A stretch of 64,000 nt of DNA from DATAES01 sp963802415 (GTDB lineage: Bacteria > Actinomycetota > Acidimicrobiia > Acidimicrobiales > JACDCH01). A program made the translations under genes and the position numbers. The notes beneath the pieces were generated by a model, which was given only the letters and a program-made list of their open reading frames with translations, had not been told where the DNA came from and searched no databases. The stretch lies in the NCBI GenBank assembly GCA_963802415.1, contig CAWDIH010000001.1:3277156-3341155 (forward strand), read 5' to 3'. The stretch's first letter is position 1. Every line of letters begins with the position of its first letter. Of this stretch, positions 34,251 to 42,976 are shown one piece after another.

Positions 34251-37156
34251 GGAGCGGTGTCGTCGTCGCGGCCCCGATCACGCAGAAAATCCGTAAGCCG
34301 CTCGAGCGGCTCGATCTCGAAGACCTCGAAATTGCCCGCGCGAGCAAGTGCGAGCGCCGAACGGAAGAGCTCCTCCGCCTCATCGTCACGCCCCTGGGCG
34401 GCCCGGACGGCGGCGAGCGCGGTCGTCGCGGCGATCTTGCAGCTCGTATCCTCAGGGCTGGCGTTCTGACGAGCCTCGAGCGCCAACCGCTCGGCCTCGT
34501 CGACCTTCCCGATGTCGGCGAGCGTCGCGGCGAGCACGGCCTGGTAGTCCGGCAGCATTCCACGGTCGCCCCGAGCCGTCGTCATACGGACGGCCTCGCG
34601 AAGCAGCTTCTCGGCGTGCTTGTGGTCGCCCCTGAGCCGTGCGATCAAGCCGAGCTTGAGGAGCGCCGCCGCGATCGCCGGCTCCACGCCGAGCTCGGCG
34701 GCGGTTGTCCGGACCTCTTCGAGGACGGTCTCCGCGGCGTCGAGTTCTCCCTTCACGATGAGGAACCAGCCGTAGGCCAAGGTGGCGCTCACCCGTGCTC
34801 GCACGCTGCCGCTCTCCCCGGCGAGCTCGAGCGCGCGGGCGAGCAGGAGCTCCGCCTCGTCGAGCTCCAGACGGACGATGTGGGTGTGCGCGAGCGACTG
34901 CGCGGCGATCGTCTGCAGATCCTTGCGGCCCTCCTCGAGGGCGATCACGTACGCCCGTTCCATAAAGCGCACGACGTCGTCCTCTGCGCCTTGCCAGGCA
35001 CCCACGGTCGCACGGACCGCGAGTGCTTCGAAGTGGGCAGCAGGGTGGTCCTCCCCCGGAAGGATCTCGAGCGCCTCGTCGACGAGAACCTTTGCCTGAG
35101 CGACGTCGCCGTCGTGTTTGATCGACGCCTCGCCTAGCGCGGTCAGCGCCAGCGCCTCCAGGACGCGGTCATCCTGCTCTCGTGCCTGATCGCGGACCTT
35201 CGACATCTCGACCTCAACGGACGCCCAGTCCTGCAGCCTCCAGGCGGCTCGAGCCGCGATGTACCGGGCGCCAAGCGTCGGACGAAGCTCGAGCGCGCGC
35301 AGGCCGAGGGTGCGTGCGTGCGCATACGCCTCACGGGAGATCGCGCGCTTGGCGGCCTTGACGAGCGTTTCGGCCGTCTCTTGCGCAAGCTCTTCGGGAG
35401 CCGCGCCTTCGAGCTCCGTGAGAAATTCGACGGCTTGGTCGAGGTGATATGCGCGTATCTCGACGAGCTCCTCGCCGGTACGTTCGGCAAGCCACTCTGC
35501 AAACCGGGCGTGGTACTGGGCGCGGGCGAGCTTGGCCATACCCGTGTACGCAACCTCGCGAATCAGGAGGTGCTTGAACCGGTACGCCGTCTCGCCCGAG
35601 ATCGACGAGCGCGGCTCGCGCAGGAGGAACTCGCGCTGCAAGAGATCGTCGAGCAAACCGTCGATCCCGTCGATGTCCGGCGAAAGGTGCTCGAGCGCAC
35701 CTTTCCAGAACACTCGCCCGACGACCGAGCCACGCTGCAGCAGTGTTTTCGCCGCGGGCGGCAGGTGGTCGATGCGGGCCGCGATCAGCGCCTGCAAGGT
35801 GTCCGGGACACGGTCCGAGGCGCCGTTTCCGGAGCCGCTCTCGACCAGCATGCGAATCGTCTCCTCGACGAAGAGCGGGTTACCTTCGGCTCGCGCGAGC
35901 GCGTCCCGCGGAAAGGTCGCTGGAACTACGCCCGACGTTCCGGCGAGCTGAGCGAGGAGCTTCTCGACGAGCAGCTCGCTCTCTTCCTCCGAGAGCGGCT
36001 CGAGCTCGATCGCCGTCGAACGGACGCGTCCTCCGCCCCATCCCGGCCGCGTCTCGAGCAGCTCAGGACGTGCGAGGCAGACGATGAGAAGCGGCGCATG
36101 CACGAAATCGGCCAAGATGCTCGACCAGGTCGAGAAGCGGCGCCTCCGCCCAGTGGATGTCTTCGAAGAGGAGGATGAGGGGCTGCACGTCCGCGATGCG
36201 GTCCATCACCTCACGTGCGGCCCACGCGATCTCCTGTGGGCTGCGCTCACCGTCGAGCGCCTGCATCAGCCCGGCGGCGAGGCCGAGGACGTCGGCGACC
36301 GCATCCTCTGCACAACACTCACGGAGCTTCTCGAACGCCTCTTCGAGCGGGTCGTCGTCGGAGATGCCTGCAGCGGCCTTGATCATCTCGGCGAGCGGCC
36401 AGTACGTCACTCCTTCCCCGTACGGGAGCGCACGGCCCATGAGAACGCTCGCTCGTTCTACCCCGTCGAGAAACTCTCGGGCGAGGCGGCTCTTGCCTAC
36501 CCCGGGTTCGCCGTAGATCGTGAACAGGTGTGCGCGACGGTCGCGGAGGCTGCGACCGAACGTGTTCTCGAGGAGCTCGAGCTCGGATTCCCGACCGACA
36601 AGCGGGGCACGTGGCCCGAGCGAGCGCCCAGGGCCGTCGAGCATGTCGACAACCCGCCAGGCCCGAAGCGGCACGATCCATTCCCTTCAGCTCGAGGGGC
36701 CCGGCATCCTCGACGACGAGGCTGCCCGCCGCAAGCCTGTACGCGGTCGGCCCGACGAGGATCTCACCCGGCATCGCCGCCTGTTGGAGTCGCGCAGCGT
36801 GGTTCACGGCCTCGCCTGTGGCGAACGTGGACTCCGCATCCTCGACCACGAGCTCGCCGGCCTCGATCCCAATCCGTGCCTGGAGGCCGAGCTCGACGAC
36901 CGAGGCACGCATTGCAAGAGCTGCTCGGGTGGCGCGCAATGCGTCGTCCTCGTGCGCTTGAGGCACACCGAACGCAGCCAGGACCGCATCTCCTGCGAAC
37001 TTCTCGACGATTCCGCCGTGCTGAGTGACGCACTGCGAAACCATCTCGAAGAATTGGTTCACGCGTCGCCGGACGACCTCCGGGATCGGTCCCCGTGACG
37101 AGGCCCGTGGAGTCGACGATGTCGACGAAAAGCACTGTGGCGAGCTTGCGCTCCAT
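34187..37156 (-). CDS. Class III cyclase-like / AAA ATPase / TPR regulatory protein, three frameshifts
   Basis: A reconstructed protein of about 985 residues. From the ATG at 37156: a class III nucleotide-cyclase domain (LATVLFVDIVDSTGL, IVEKFAGDAVLAAFG, ARIGIEAGELVVED, GEAVNHAARLQQ). Next an AAA/STAND ATPase with Walker A YGEPGVGKSRLAREFL and Walker B LILLFEDIHWAE, then helical TPR-like repeats (RALELRPTLGARYIAARAAWR and on). The frame shifts near 37090, 36660 and 36110, each at a point where the other frame resumes the domain. This layout (cyclase-STAND-TPR) is common in Actinobacteria and normally signals by protein interaction. The cyclase metal aspartates are present (FVDIVD, GDAV), but catalysis is not certain. 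Confidence 0.85.
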
Positions 37157-37209
37157 ACCCGAAGTGTAGAAACGATCGCGGGGGCGCCTGCCATCCCGCG
37201 GATGCGCGT

Positions 37210-37490
37210 TTACCAGTTCGACGTCTTGTCAACGAGAAGCTGGGGCAACGGATCGCCCACGAGTCGTGCAAGCACGGTCCCGTTCGCGAGGTCGACGACC
37301 TCGGCTTCTCCTTCGCCGGTGTAGACGTATCCGAGCGAACCGGCCGGATCCATCCATCGGTACTCGCCTGCGTAGAGTCGCCACCGCTTGCGGCCGACGA
37401 GACCGAACGCACGGAGCCTGGGGCCGCATGTCCTTCCCGGTTTCCTAGGTAGACGCGAACGGGAAGCGGGACAAGATCCACCGATAGCAT
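37210..37490 (-). CDS. Small hypothetical protein, possible frameshift
   Basis: The frame ending at 37210 reads LRAFGLVGRKRWRLYAGEYR, DPAGSLGYVYTGEGEAEVVD, ANGTVLARLVGDPLPQLLVD and stops. This has normal codon bias and looks like a beta-rich domain, but it has no good start. An ATG at 37490 opens a second frame (MLSVDLVPLPVRVYLGNREG) that would join it after one shifted base near 37430, giving about 92 residues. The gene then ends 53 bp before the cyclase start and diverges from the phosphomannomutase. Existence is inferred from reading-frame continuity; function unknown. Confidence 0.4.
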
Positions 37491-37496
37491 CGGCTC

Positions 37497-38844
37497 GTGC
37501 TCGACCCTGCCGTCTTCAAGGCGTACGACATACGCGGGCTCTATCCGTCGCAACTCGACGAGGAGGGCGCCTACCGCGTCGGCAGAGCGTACGTCGAGCA
37601 CTTCGAACCACGGACGATCGCAGTCGGGCGCGACATGCGCCTCTCCTCACCCGCCATAGCTCGAGCCGCGATCGAAGGTGCCGCGGATGGCGGTGCGGAT
37701 GTGATCGATATCGGGCTCGTCGGAACCGAGATGCTCTATCACGCCGTCTCGGACCTCTCGCTCGAAGGCGGGATCTGCGTCACCGCGTCGCACAACCCGA
37801 AGGAGTACACGGGGATGAAGATCGTTCGGCGTGGCGCACTTCCTGTCGGTGGCGATTCAGGGCTCCTCGAGATTCGCGCGTCTCGCCGAGAAGGGATTCG
37901 GTCCGGCAGGACGTCGGGGCGAGGTGCGCGAGGAGGATGTCTGGGACGGGTTCGTGGACAAGGTCCTCTCGTTCATCGACCCGGACGCGATCAGCCCGCT
38001 GCGCGTTGTCGTTGATGCCGCCAACGGAATGGCCGGCTGCATGCTGCCGCCAGTCCTCGATCGACTTACCCAGCTCGACGTCGTTCGTTGCTACTTCGAG
38101 CCGGACGGGAGCTTCCCCAACCACGAGCCCAATCCTCTTCTCCCCGAGAACCGCGAGTTCATCGTCGCCAAGGTGCGCGAGGAGGGCGCCGAGCTCGGGG
38201 TCGCGTACGACGGCGACGCCGACCGCTGCTTCTTCGTGGACGACTCGGGTGAGTTTGTCCCAGGCGACTTCGTCACGGCGCTCCTCGCCGAGACCGTGCT
38301 CGAGCGGCGGCCGGGAGAGAAGGTGATCTACGACGTTCGCGCAAGCTGGGCGGTGCCAGAGACGATCGAACGGGCTGGCGGCATCGCACTCATCAATCGC
38401 GTCGGGCATGCGTTCATCAAGCAGCGGATGCGCAAGGAGGACGCCGCGTTCGCCGGCGAGGTCTCGGCCCACTACTACTTCCGAGAGTTCTCTCAGGCCG
38501 ACACCGGCGTCGTACCGTTCCTGCTCATGCTGGAGCTCCTTTCGCGGCGACGAGAGAAGCTGTCCGAGATCCTCGCGCCGTATCGAGCACGGTTCTTCCT
38601 CACCGGCGAGATCAACACGCCGGTAGCGGATGTCCCGCTGAAGCTCCAGGAGCTCAAGGAGCGATACACGGCCGCGGGTGGGCGAATCTCGCACCTCGAC
38701 GGCATCTCGATCGAGTTCGACGACTGGCATTTCAACGTGCGGCCGTCGAACACGGAGCCGCTGTTACGCCTGAACCTGGAGGCGCTCTCAAAGGAGCTGA
38801 TGGAGGAGAAGCGGGACGAGGTGCTCGGGTTGATCCGTGCCTAG
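37497..38844 (+). CDS. manB: Phosphomannomutase/phosphoglucomutase, one frameshift
   Basis: A reconstructed 448-residue alpha-D-phosphohexomutase that moves phosphate between C6 and C1 of mannose or glucose, feeding sugar nucleotides to cell-wall polymers. GTG start (VLDPAVFKAYDIRGLYP). It has the active serine loop CVTASHNPKEYTGMK, the metal loop VAYDGDADRCFFVDDSGE, the sugar loop AGEVSAHYYFREF (domain 3) and the phosphate loop VRPSNTEPLLRL. The frame shifts near 37883 (one extra T), with the expected RALAEKGFGPAGRRG restored across it. All four catalytic loops survive, so the gene is likely functional in the organism. Confidence 0.93.
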
Positions 38845-38853
38845 GATCGCGCA

Positions 38854-39312
38854 GTGAACGAACCGCCCGAGCTCGGCCGGGTGACCAACCGGCGTCCTCC
38901 GTTCAAGTACGCAGCGCTGGCACGCGTCTGGTTTTCGGACACGGACGCGCAGGGCGTCGTGTACTACGGGCGCTACCTCCCCTACTTCGATCATGCGCGC
39001 ACCGAGTACCACCGTCACGTCGCAAGCCCTCGCATCGATGGAGCCGAGTTCGTGATGCGCGCGCTCGAGGTCGAGTACGTCGCGCCGGCACGCTTCGACG
39101 ACCTGCTCGAGCTATTCGTGCGCGTGCGGCGAATCGGCAATTCGAGCGTCACCTACGAGTGCGCTGCGTTCCGCCTGCCGGACGACCTGCTCATGGTGAC
39201 GGCAACGCAGACACTCGTTCTCGTCGACCTCGAGTCGCGTCGCCCGACGCGGGTGCCCGACGAGCTACGTTCGGCCATTCGCGAATTCGAGGGGGCTGAC
39301 GTCGAAGCGTGA
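38854..39312 (+). CDS. YbgC/4HBT-like acyl-CoA thioesterase
   Basis: A 152-residue hot-dog thioesterase of the YbgC/4-hydroxybenzoyl-CoA thioesterase class. The signature VWFSDTDAQGVVYYGRYLPYF contains the catalytic aspartate (DTDAQGVVYYGRY), followed by LEVEYVAPARFDDLLEL and VTATQTLVLVDLESRRPT. It would hydrolyse short- or branched-acyl CoA in the cytosol. GTG start at 38854, 9 bp after manB; its stop overlaps the start of the GAF-like gene, so the three are probably one operon. Intact. Confidence 0.9.
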   Translation: MNEPPELGRVTNRRPPFKYAALARVWFSDTDAQGVVYYGRYLPYFDHARTEYHRHVASPRIDGAEFVMRALEVEYVAPARFDDLLELFVRVRRIGNSSVTYECAAFRLPDDLLMVTATQTLVLVDLESRRPTRVPDELRSAIREFEGADVEA

Positions 39313-39651
39313 GCGCACGCACTCTCGAAGAGCTGGACCGCATCCTCGAAGGAGACGAGCGAGCCAGACGACGCCCTGAGAACCGCTGTCTCGATGCTCG
39401 CGGACGAGCCAGGGATCACGTGGGCGGGCATCGCGTTTCTCGACGAAGGGGCGCTCGCACTCGGCCCGGCAGCCGGTGAGCCCGACGAGCGACACCGAAT
39501 CAGCATTCCGATCACATTTCAGGGGTCGAACGTTGGGGAGCTGTGGGTCGACGGAAGTGCAGAGCGTCCGTTCCTCGAGGGCGTCGCGGCTCTTCTTTCG
39601 GCCCACGTCCTCATCGGCTGGGACACGAGCGGCGAAGCCTGGGAGCCCTAA
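39309..39651 (+). CDS. GAF-like small protein, one frameshift
   Basis: A reconstructed protein of about 113 residues (GTG at 39309, VSARTLEELDRILEG, overlapping the thioesterase stop). After one shifted base near 39355 it continues PDDALRTAVSMLADEPGITW, FLDEGALALGPAAGEPDERH, SIPITFQGSNVGELWVDG, EGVAALLSAHVLIGWDTSG. This is the compact beta-alpha layout of a GAF domain that stands alone, like the free GAF proteins that reduce methionine sulfoxide or bind small ligands. No catalytic Cys is visible, so a ligand-binding role is more likely. Assignment is by pattern only. Confidence 0.6.
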
Positions 39652-39666
39652 CCGACTCATCGTTTC

Positions 39667-39706
39667 GCACGATCGGAGTTCGCGTGAGCGAATTCCGATC
39701 TTGTGC
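39667..39706. repeat. Long imperfect hairpin
   Basis: GCAC-GATCGGAGTTCGC pairs with GCGAATTCCGATC-TTGTGC around a 4-base loop: 17 pairs with one G/A mismatch and a two-base bulge. It lies 16 bp after the stop of the plus-strand GAF-like gene and is the natural place for its terminator, but no T-tract follows. Confidence 0.55.
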
Positions 39707-39710
39707 AAAA

Positions 39711-39808
39711 CTGGGGAGGGGGGCGGCTGCCCCGACCGGTGGGGGTCGGGATCTGCCGCGCGCCCGCCCTGAGGCGAGCGCGCGGCCCCCTTCCCCTCTC
39801 CCCAATCT
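39711..39808. ncRNA. Candidate branched structured RNA element
   Basis: No ORF covers these 98 bases. A G-rich left side (GGGGAGGGGGGC) can pair with the C-rich right side (GCCCCCTTCCCCTCTCCCC), enclosing two hairpins: GCGGC-CCCGACC...GGTCGGG-GCCGC and GCCGCGCGC...GCGCGCGGC. This forms a three-way junction. It may be a structured RNA, or merely GC-rich terminator sequence between convergent genes; no known class was recognised. Confidence 0.3.
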
Positions 39809-39903
39809 CCTTGTAATGACGCATCTGGGGGATGCAATCCCTCGAACGAGGGAGCCCCTCGAACCAGGGTTTGCACTCGAACGAAGTAGAGTCGCATCAC
39901 GGC

Positions 39904-39935
39904 AGCGGGGTCAGGCCCGAGAGCCTGACCCCGCT
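39904..39935 (-). terminator. Perfect 13-bp hairpin terminator candidate
   Basis: AGCGGGGTCAGGC and GCCTGACCCCGCT form a perfect 13-bp stem with loop CCGAGA. It starts 17 bp after the stop (39952) of the minus-strand secreted-protein gene. It lacks a U-tract, as is common in high-GC actinobacteria. Confidence 0.6.
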
Positions 39936-39951
39936 TGGTGAAGGGAGGGAG

Positions 39952-40656
39952 CTATGCGTGTGGGCCGTCGAAGCCCGGCGGGCCGCGGGGGGAGGTGCCA
40001 CCCGCCCCGAATCCGCGATGGAAGCCGTAGCCGCGTTCGGCGAATTCAGCGTTGACGAAGCTCTCGATCCGCTCATCGAGGTTCGATTTGAGCTCGTCCG
40101 CGCGTTCCTGCGTGAGTCGACCATCGGCTACCGCTTCGTCGATCGCCTTTCCTGCGGCGTTCACGAGTGCCGCGACGAGACCGGTGACGGACTTCCCCTG
40201 GTCCTTGGCAATCTGGGCCAAGGTCTTTTCCTCGAGCTGTTCACGCAGCTCGACCTCTGTGAGGCCCAGATACGCCCCGGCCGCAGTCAGGTCCCTGAAA
40301 TGGCCGACGTGACCGGCACCATGCCCTCCAAGACTTGGCCCGCCGAACAGAGGCACGCCGTCTCCGGAGTCGATCCGCTCCTTGAGCTCGGTCGCCTGCG
40401 CTTCGGTGAGACGTCCTGCCTCCACCGCCGCGTCGATGCGGTTCTTCAGCGCCTCCTTCAGCGCGTCAGAAAGGTCGTCGGGCTGGACACCCAGCTGACC
40501 GGCCGCATCCTCGATGACGGCTTTGCTCTCCTCGCTGGGTGAGAGAGCACGTGACGCCGCGACCGCTCCCGTGGCACCGAGCGCAACGACGAGCATTGAT
40601 ATTGCAGCGGCACCGGCAGCGAATTTGAGGTTCCTTCGTTTCGTCATGAGTCGCAT
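39952..40656 (-). CDS. Secreted helical protein of a two-component stress regulon
   Basis: A 234-residue exported protein. The signal peptide (RRNLKFAAGAAAISMLVVALGATGAVAA) is cleaved near residue 33. The mature part is made of repeated amphipathic helices. The motif A(V/I)D-x-AVxxGRLTxxxAxELKxxID occurs at about 75-95 (IDAAVEAGRLTEAQATELKERI, quoted here in two parts: IDAAVEAGRLTEAQ, ATELKERI) and again near 190 (IDEAVADGRLTQERADELK). The end is rich in Gly/Pro. No enzyme signature was recognised; sensing or chaperoning of envelope ligands is possible. Its promoter carries a triple 11-bp repeat (40666-40698) shared with htrA and the ABC exporter. Confidence 0.72.
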   Translation of the reverse strand: MRLMTKRRNLKFAAGAAAISMLVVALGATGAVAASRALSPSEESKAVIEDAAGQLGVQPDDLSDALKEALKNRIDAAVEAGRLTEAQATELKERIDSGDGVPLFGGPSLGGHGAGHVGHFRDLTAAGAYLGLTEVELREQLEEKTLAQIAKDQGKSVTGLVAALVNAAGKAIDEAVADGRLTQERADELKSNLDERIESFVNAEFAERGYGFHRGFGAGGTSPRGPPGFDGPHA

Positions 40657-40665
40657 GAGACCACC

Positions 40666-40698
40666 CGCGTCTAAGAGCTCGCTGAGAGGCCGCTAAGA
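40666..40698 (-). promoter_or_regulatory. Triple 11-bp direct-repeat operator (secreted helical gene)
   Basis: Read on the minus strand: TCTTAGCGGCC (40698-40688), TCTCAGCGAGC (40687-40677) and TCTTAGACGCG (40676-40666), three copies of TCTYAG(C)(G) at exactly 11-bp spacing. It ends 10 bp before the ATG at 40656 and overlaps the end of the ABC ATPase gene. It matches the repeats at 42933-42976 and 45078-45110. Confidence 0.7.
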
Positions 40699-41433
40699 AG
40701 ATCCGAAGCTCTGGAGGCCGACCACGGTGCTAGCGGCTTCGAGCGGGGGCAGCAGCTTCCCATCGTGCATTCGCAGCACGCGCTCGGCACGTCCAGCGAT
40801 CTCGGCATCGTGCGTGACGACGATCACGGTCCGGCCGCCCTCTCCCGACAGCGAGAGAAGCAGGTCCATGATCTCTGTTCCCGTCGTCGAGTCGAGATTC
40901 CCGGTCGGCTCGTCGGCCAGAAGAACGTGTGGCTCGTTCGCGAGAGCGCGGGCAATGGCTACGCGCTGCTGCTCCCCTCCGGAGAGCCGGCCGGGCACGT
41001 GATCGGCGCGGGCGCCCAACCCGACCGAGTCGAGCAAGTGAGTCACCGTGGCTCGCCGCTCGTCGGCGCGTGCTCCGACCGGGGCAAGGGCGATCTCGAC
41101 ATTCTGTGCAGCGGTCAACGTCGGAATCAGGTTGAACTGCTGAAAGACGAACCCGAACTCATGGAGCCGGAGCTTGCCGAGCTCACCGTCCCGGAGGCGT
41201 GCGATGTCCCGATCCTCGAACAGGATCTCACCGGAGGTAGGACGGTCGAGAGCCCCCAACAGCTGGAGGAGCGTCGTCTTCCCCGACCCGCTCGGGCCGG
41301 CTATGGCCACGAACTCACCGGACGCGATGGTCAGGCTGACGTCCTGAACAGCGTGCACCTCTCTGCTGCCGAGCTCGTACGTCTTCGACACGTCCCGGAG
41401 CTCGTACGCAGTACCCGATTCGAATTCGCTCAT
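40693..41433 (-). CDS. MacB/LolD-type ABC transporter ATP-binding protein
   Basis: A 246-residue ABC ATPase. Walker A GPSGSGKTTLLQLLG (near residue 45), Q-loop VFQQFNL, signature LSGGEQQRVAIARALANEP, Walker B VLLADEPTGNLDSTTG, and the H-loop IVVTHDAEI. The LolD/MacB subclass feature, VFQQFNLIPTLTAAQNVEIAL, is present; such exporters move lipoproteins, antibiotics or peptides and do mechanical work. It lies 13 bp after the permease gene and completes the exporter. ATG start; intact frame. Confidence 0.93.
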   Translation of the reverse strand: MSEFESGTAYELRDVSKTYELGSREVHAVQDVSLTIASGEFVAIAGPSGSGKTTLLQLLGALDRPTSGEILFEDRDIARLRDGELGKLRLHEFGFVFQQFNLIPTLTAAQNVEIALAPVGARADERRATVTHLLDSVGLGARADHVPGRLSGGEQQRVAIARALANEPHVLLADEPTGNLDSTTGTEIMDLLLSLSGEGGRTVIVVTHDAEIAGRAERVLRMHDGKLLPPLEAASTVVGLQSFGSS

Positions 41434-41446
41434 CTCGATCCTCGAT

Positions 41447-42914
41447 TCAGTCGATGTGACGGAGCGCGTCCACAGGCCTGAGGCGTGCTGCTCTGAGGCT
41501 TCCCACGGCTCCGGCGATCAGCCCGCCGAGGAGCGCCAGCGCAACGGCCCCGAGGATCAGCGTGACGCTCACTGGGGCGTCGAGCGCGACCTCGGTCGCG
41601 GTCGCGGGTCTACCGCACCCTGGCCAAAGGGCCCGATGAAGCGTGGGCCACCGGTTGCTCCCGCGGCGACAGTCGCCTCGAGCGACGGTGCGAAGGTGGC
41701 GAGGAGGAACGCTCCGCCGATTCCGACGACGACTCCGAGTGTGCCACCGAGCAGGCCGACGAAGAGCGACTCCCCGGTGATCTGACGCACGACGAGTCGT
41801 TGAGACCAGCCGAGCGCTTTCAGCGTCCCGAGCTCGCGGATCCTCTTCGTGACGGACGAGAGCGTCAGCAGGCTGGCGATCAGGAACGCCGACAACAGAC
41901 CGACGACCATCAGCGCAGTGCCGAGGGTCCCGGCGAGATTCTTCGCGTCGACAAGTGTCCCGGCAACTCGATCCGCGAGATCTTCAGCGGTCGTCACGGA
42001 TGCTCCGTCGAGCGTTCTCTCGATCGAAGCCGCGACCGCACCCACGTCGTCTGCGCTCTCCGCCCGCACATAGACGGTGTTCACTCGACCAACCCGGTCG
42101 GAAAGCGCTTGGAGCTGATCGAGCTTGACGTATACATCCGACGACTGGCCACCAAGCGGCGTCTGGGCAATCCCGACGACCGTGTACTTCTTACCGCCGA
42201 GCTCTATGAGGTCGCCGACCACAAGGTTCTCGCGGCTCGCATAGCTTTCGTTCAGGATCGCCTCACGGGCGTCCGTCGACGGAAGTAGCGTCCGGCCGAG
42301 ATCTGCCCGGGCGTGATCGCGCCGAGCTCCTCGTTTCGACGATCCACGCCGGTGACGCTCAGGCTCGAGGCATCGATGCTCTCAGGAGGACCCGCGGGCC
42401 CGGCTGCTGGCCGCACCGGCGCGCTGAACCCCCCGGACCTCGCATCCTGCTTTGGGACCGTGCCCTCGATGTGGATCGAGTTGAGCGTCAGGCCGCCTGC
42501 GGCGGCGCTCACTCCGTCGATCTTGCGAATCTCTGCGACCTCGCTTGCAGGAAACGAGAGCTGAGCTGTAGAGACGAAGTCGTCGCGAGAGAACTTGTCC
42601 CCGGGGTCGCCCAGGTTGTTGAGACCGAAGCGCCCTCCGCCGTTCTCTTCCCGTAGCCGTTGCTGCTCACTCTCGGAGAGATTCGGGAAGCCGCGCTGGT
42701 CGGACGACGAGAGGTCTATGGGCCGGGAGACGGACATGTCGGTCCCCACGCCGGTGAGCGGCTCGAGAACCTGAGCCTGTGCCCGATCGAGCCCGGTCGA
42801 GAGTGCGTTGACGGCAACGACGAGCCCCACGCCGATGGCGAGACCCAGAGCTGTGAGGACGGTGCGGCCGCTCCGGCGACGAAGCTCCGCGAGCATGTAC
42901 GTGATGAAGAACAT
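41447..42914 (-). CDS. FtsX/MacB-like ABC transporter permease, two frameshifts
   Basis: Reconstructed length about 488 residues from the ATG at 42914 (MFFITYMLAELRRRSGRTVL). The N-terminal helix (TALGLAIGVGLVVAVNALS) is followed by a large extracytoplasmic domain (SSDQRGFPNLSESEQQRLRE and on), then three C-terminal helices (GLLSAFLIASLLTLSSVTKRI, FVGLLGGTLGVVVGIGGAFLLA, VTLILGAVALALLGGLIAGAVG), the MacB/FtsX plan. The frame shifts near 42290, inside the extracytoplasmic domain, and near 41610, before the last helix; the expected ending RAARLRPVDALRHID stops at 41447. The ATPase follows after 13 bp. Confidence 0.88.
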
Positions 42915-42932
42915 GCCCCGGAGCGAACCAGC

Positions 42933-42976
42933 GAGGCCTGAGAGTCGCGTGAATGGTCGGTAAGAAGTCGCTAAGA
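42933..42976 (-). promoter_or_regulatory. Four-fold 11-bp direct-repeat operator (ABC exporter)
   Basis: Minus strand: TCTTAGCGACT (42976-42966), TCTTACCGACC (42965-42955), a degenerate ATTCACGCGAC (42954-42944) and TCTCAGGCCTC (42943-42933), all at 11-bp spacing. It overlaps the end of the histidine-kinase gene and lies 19 bp upstream of the permease ATG. The first copy is identical to the first repeat at the htrA promoter. Confidence 0.7.
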
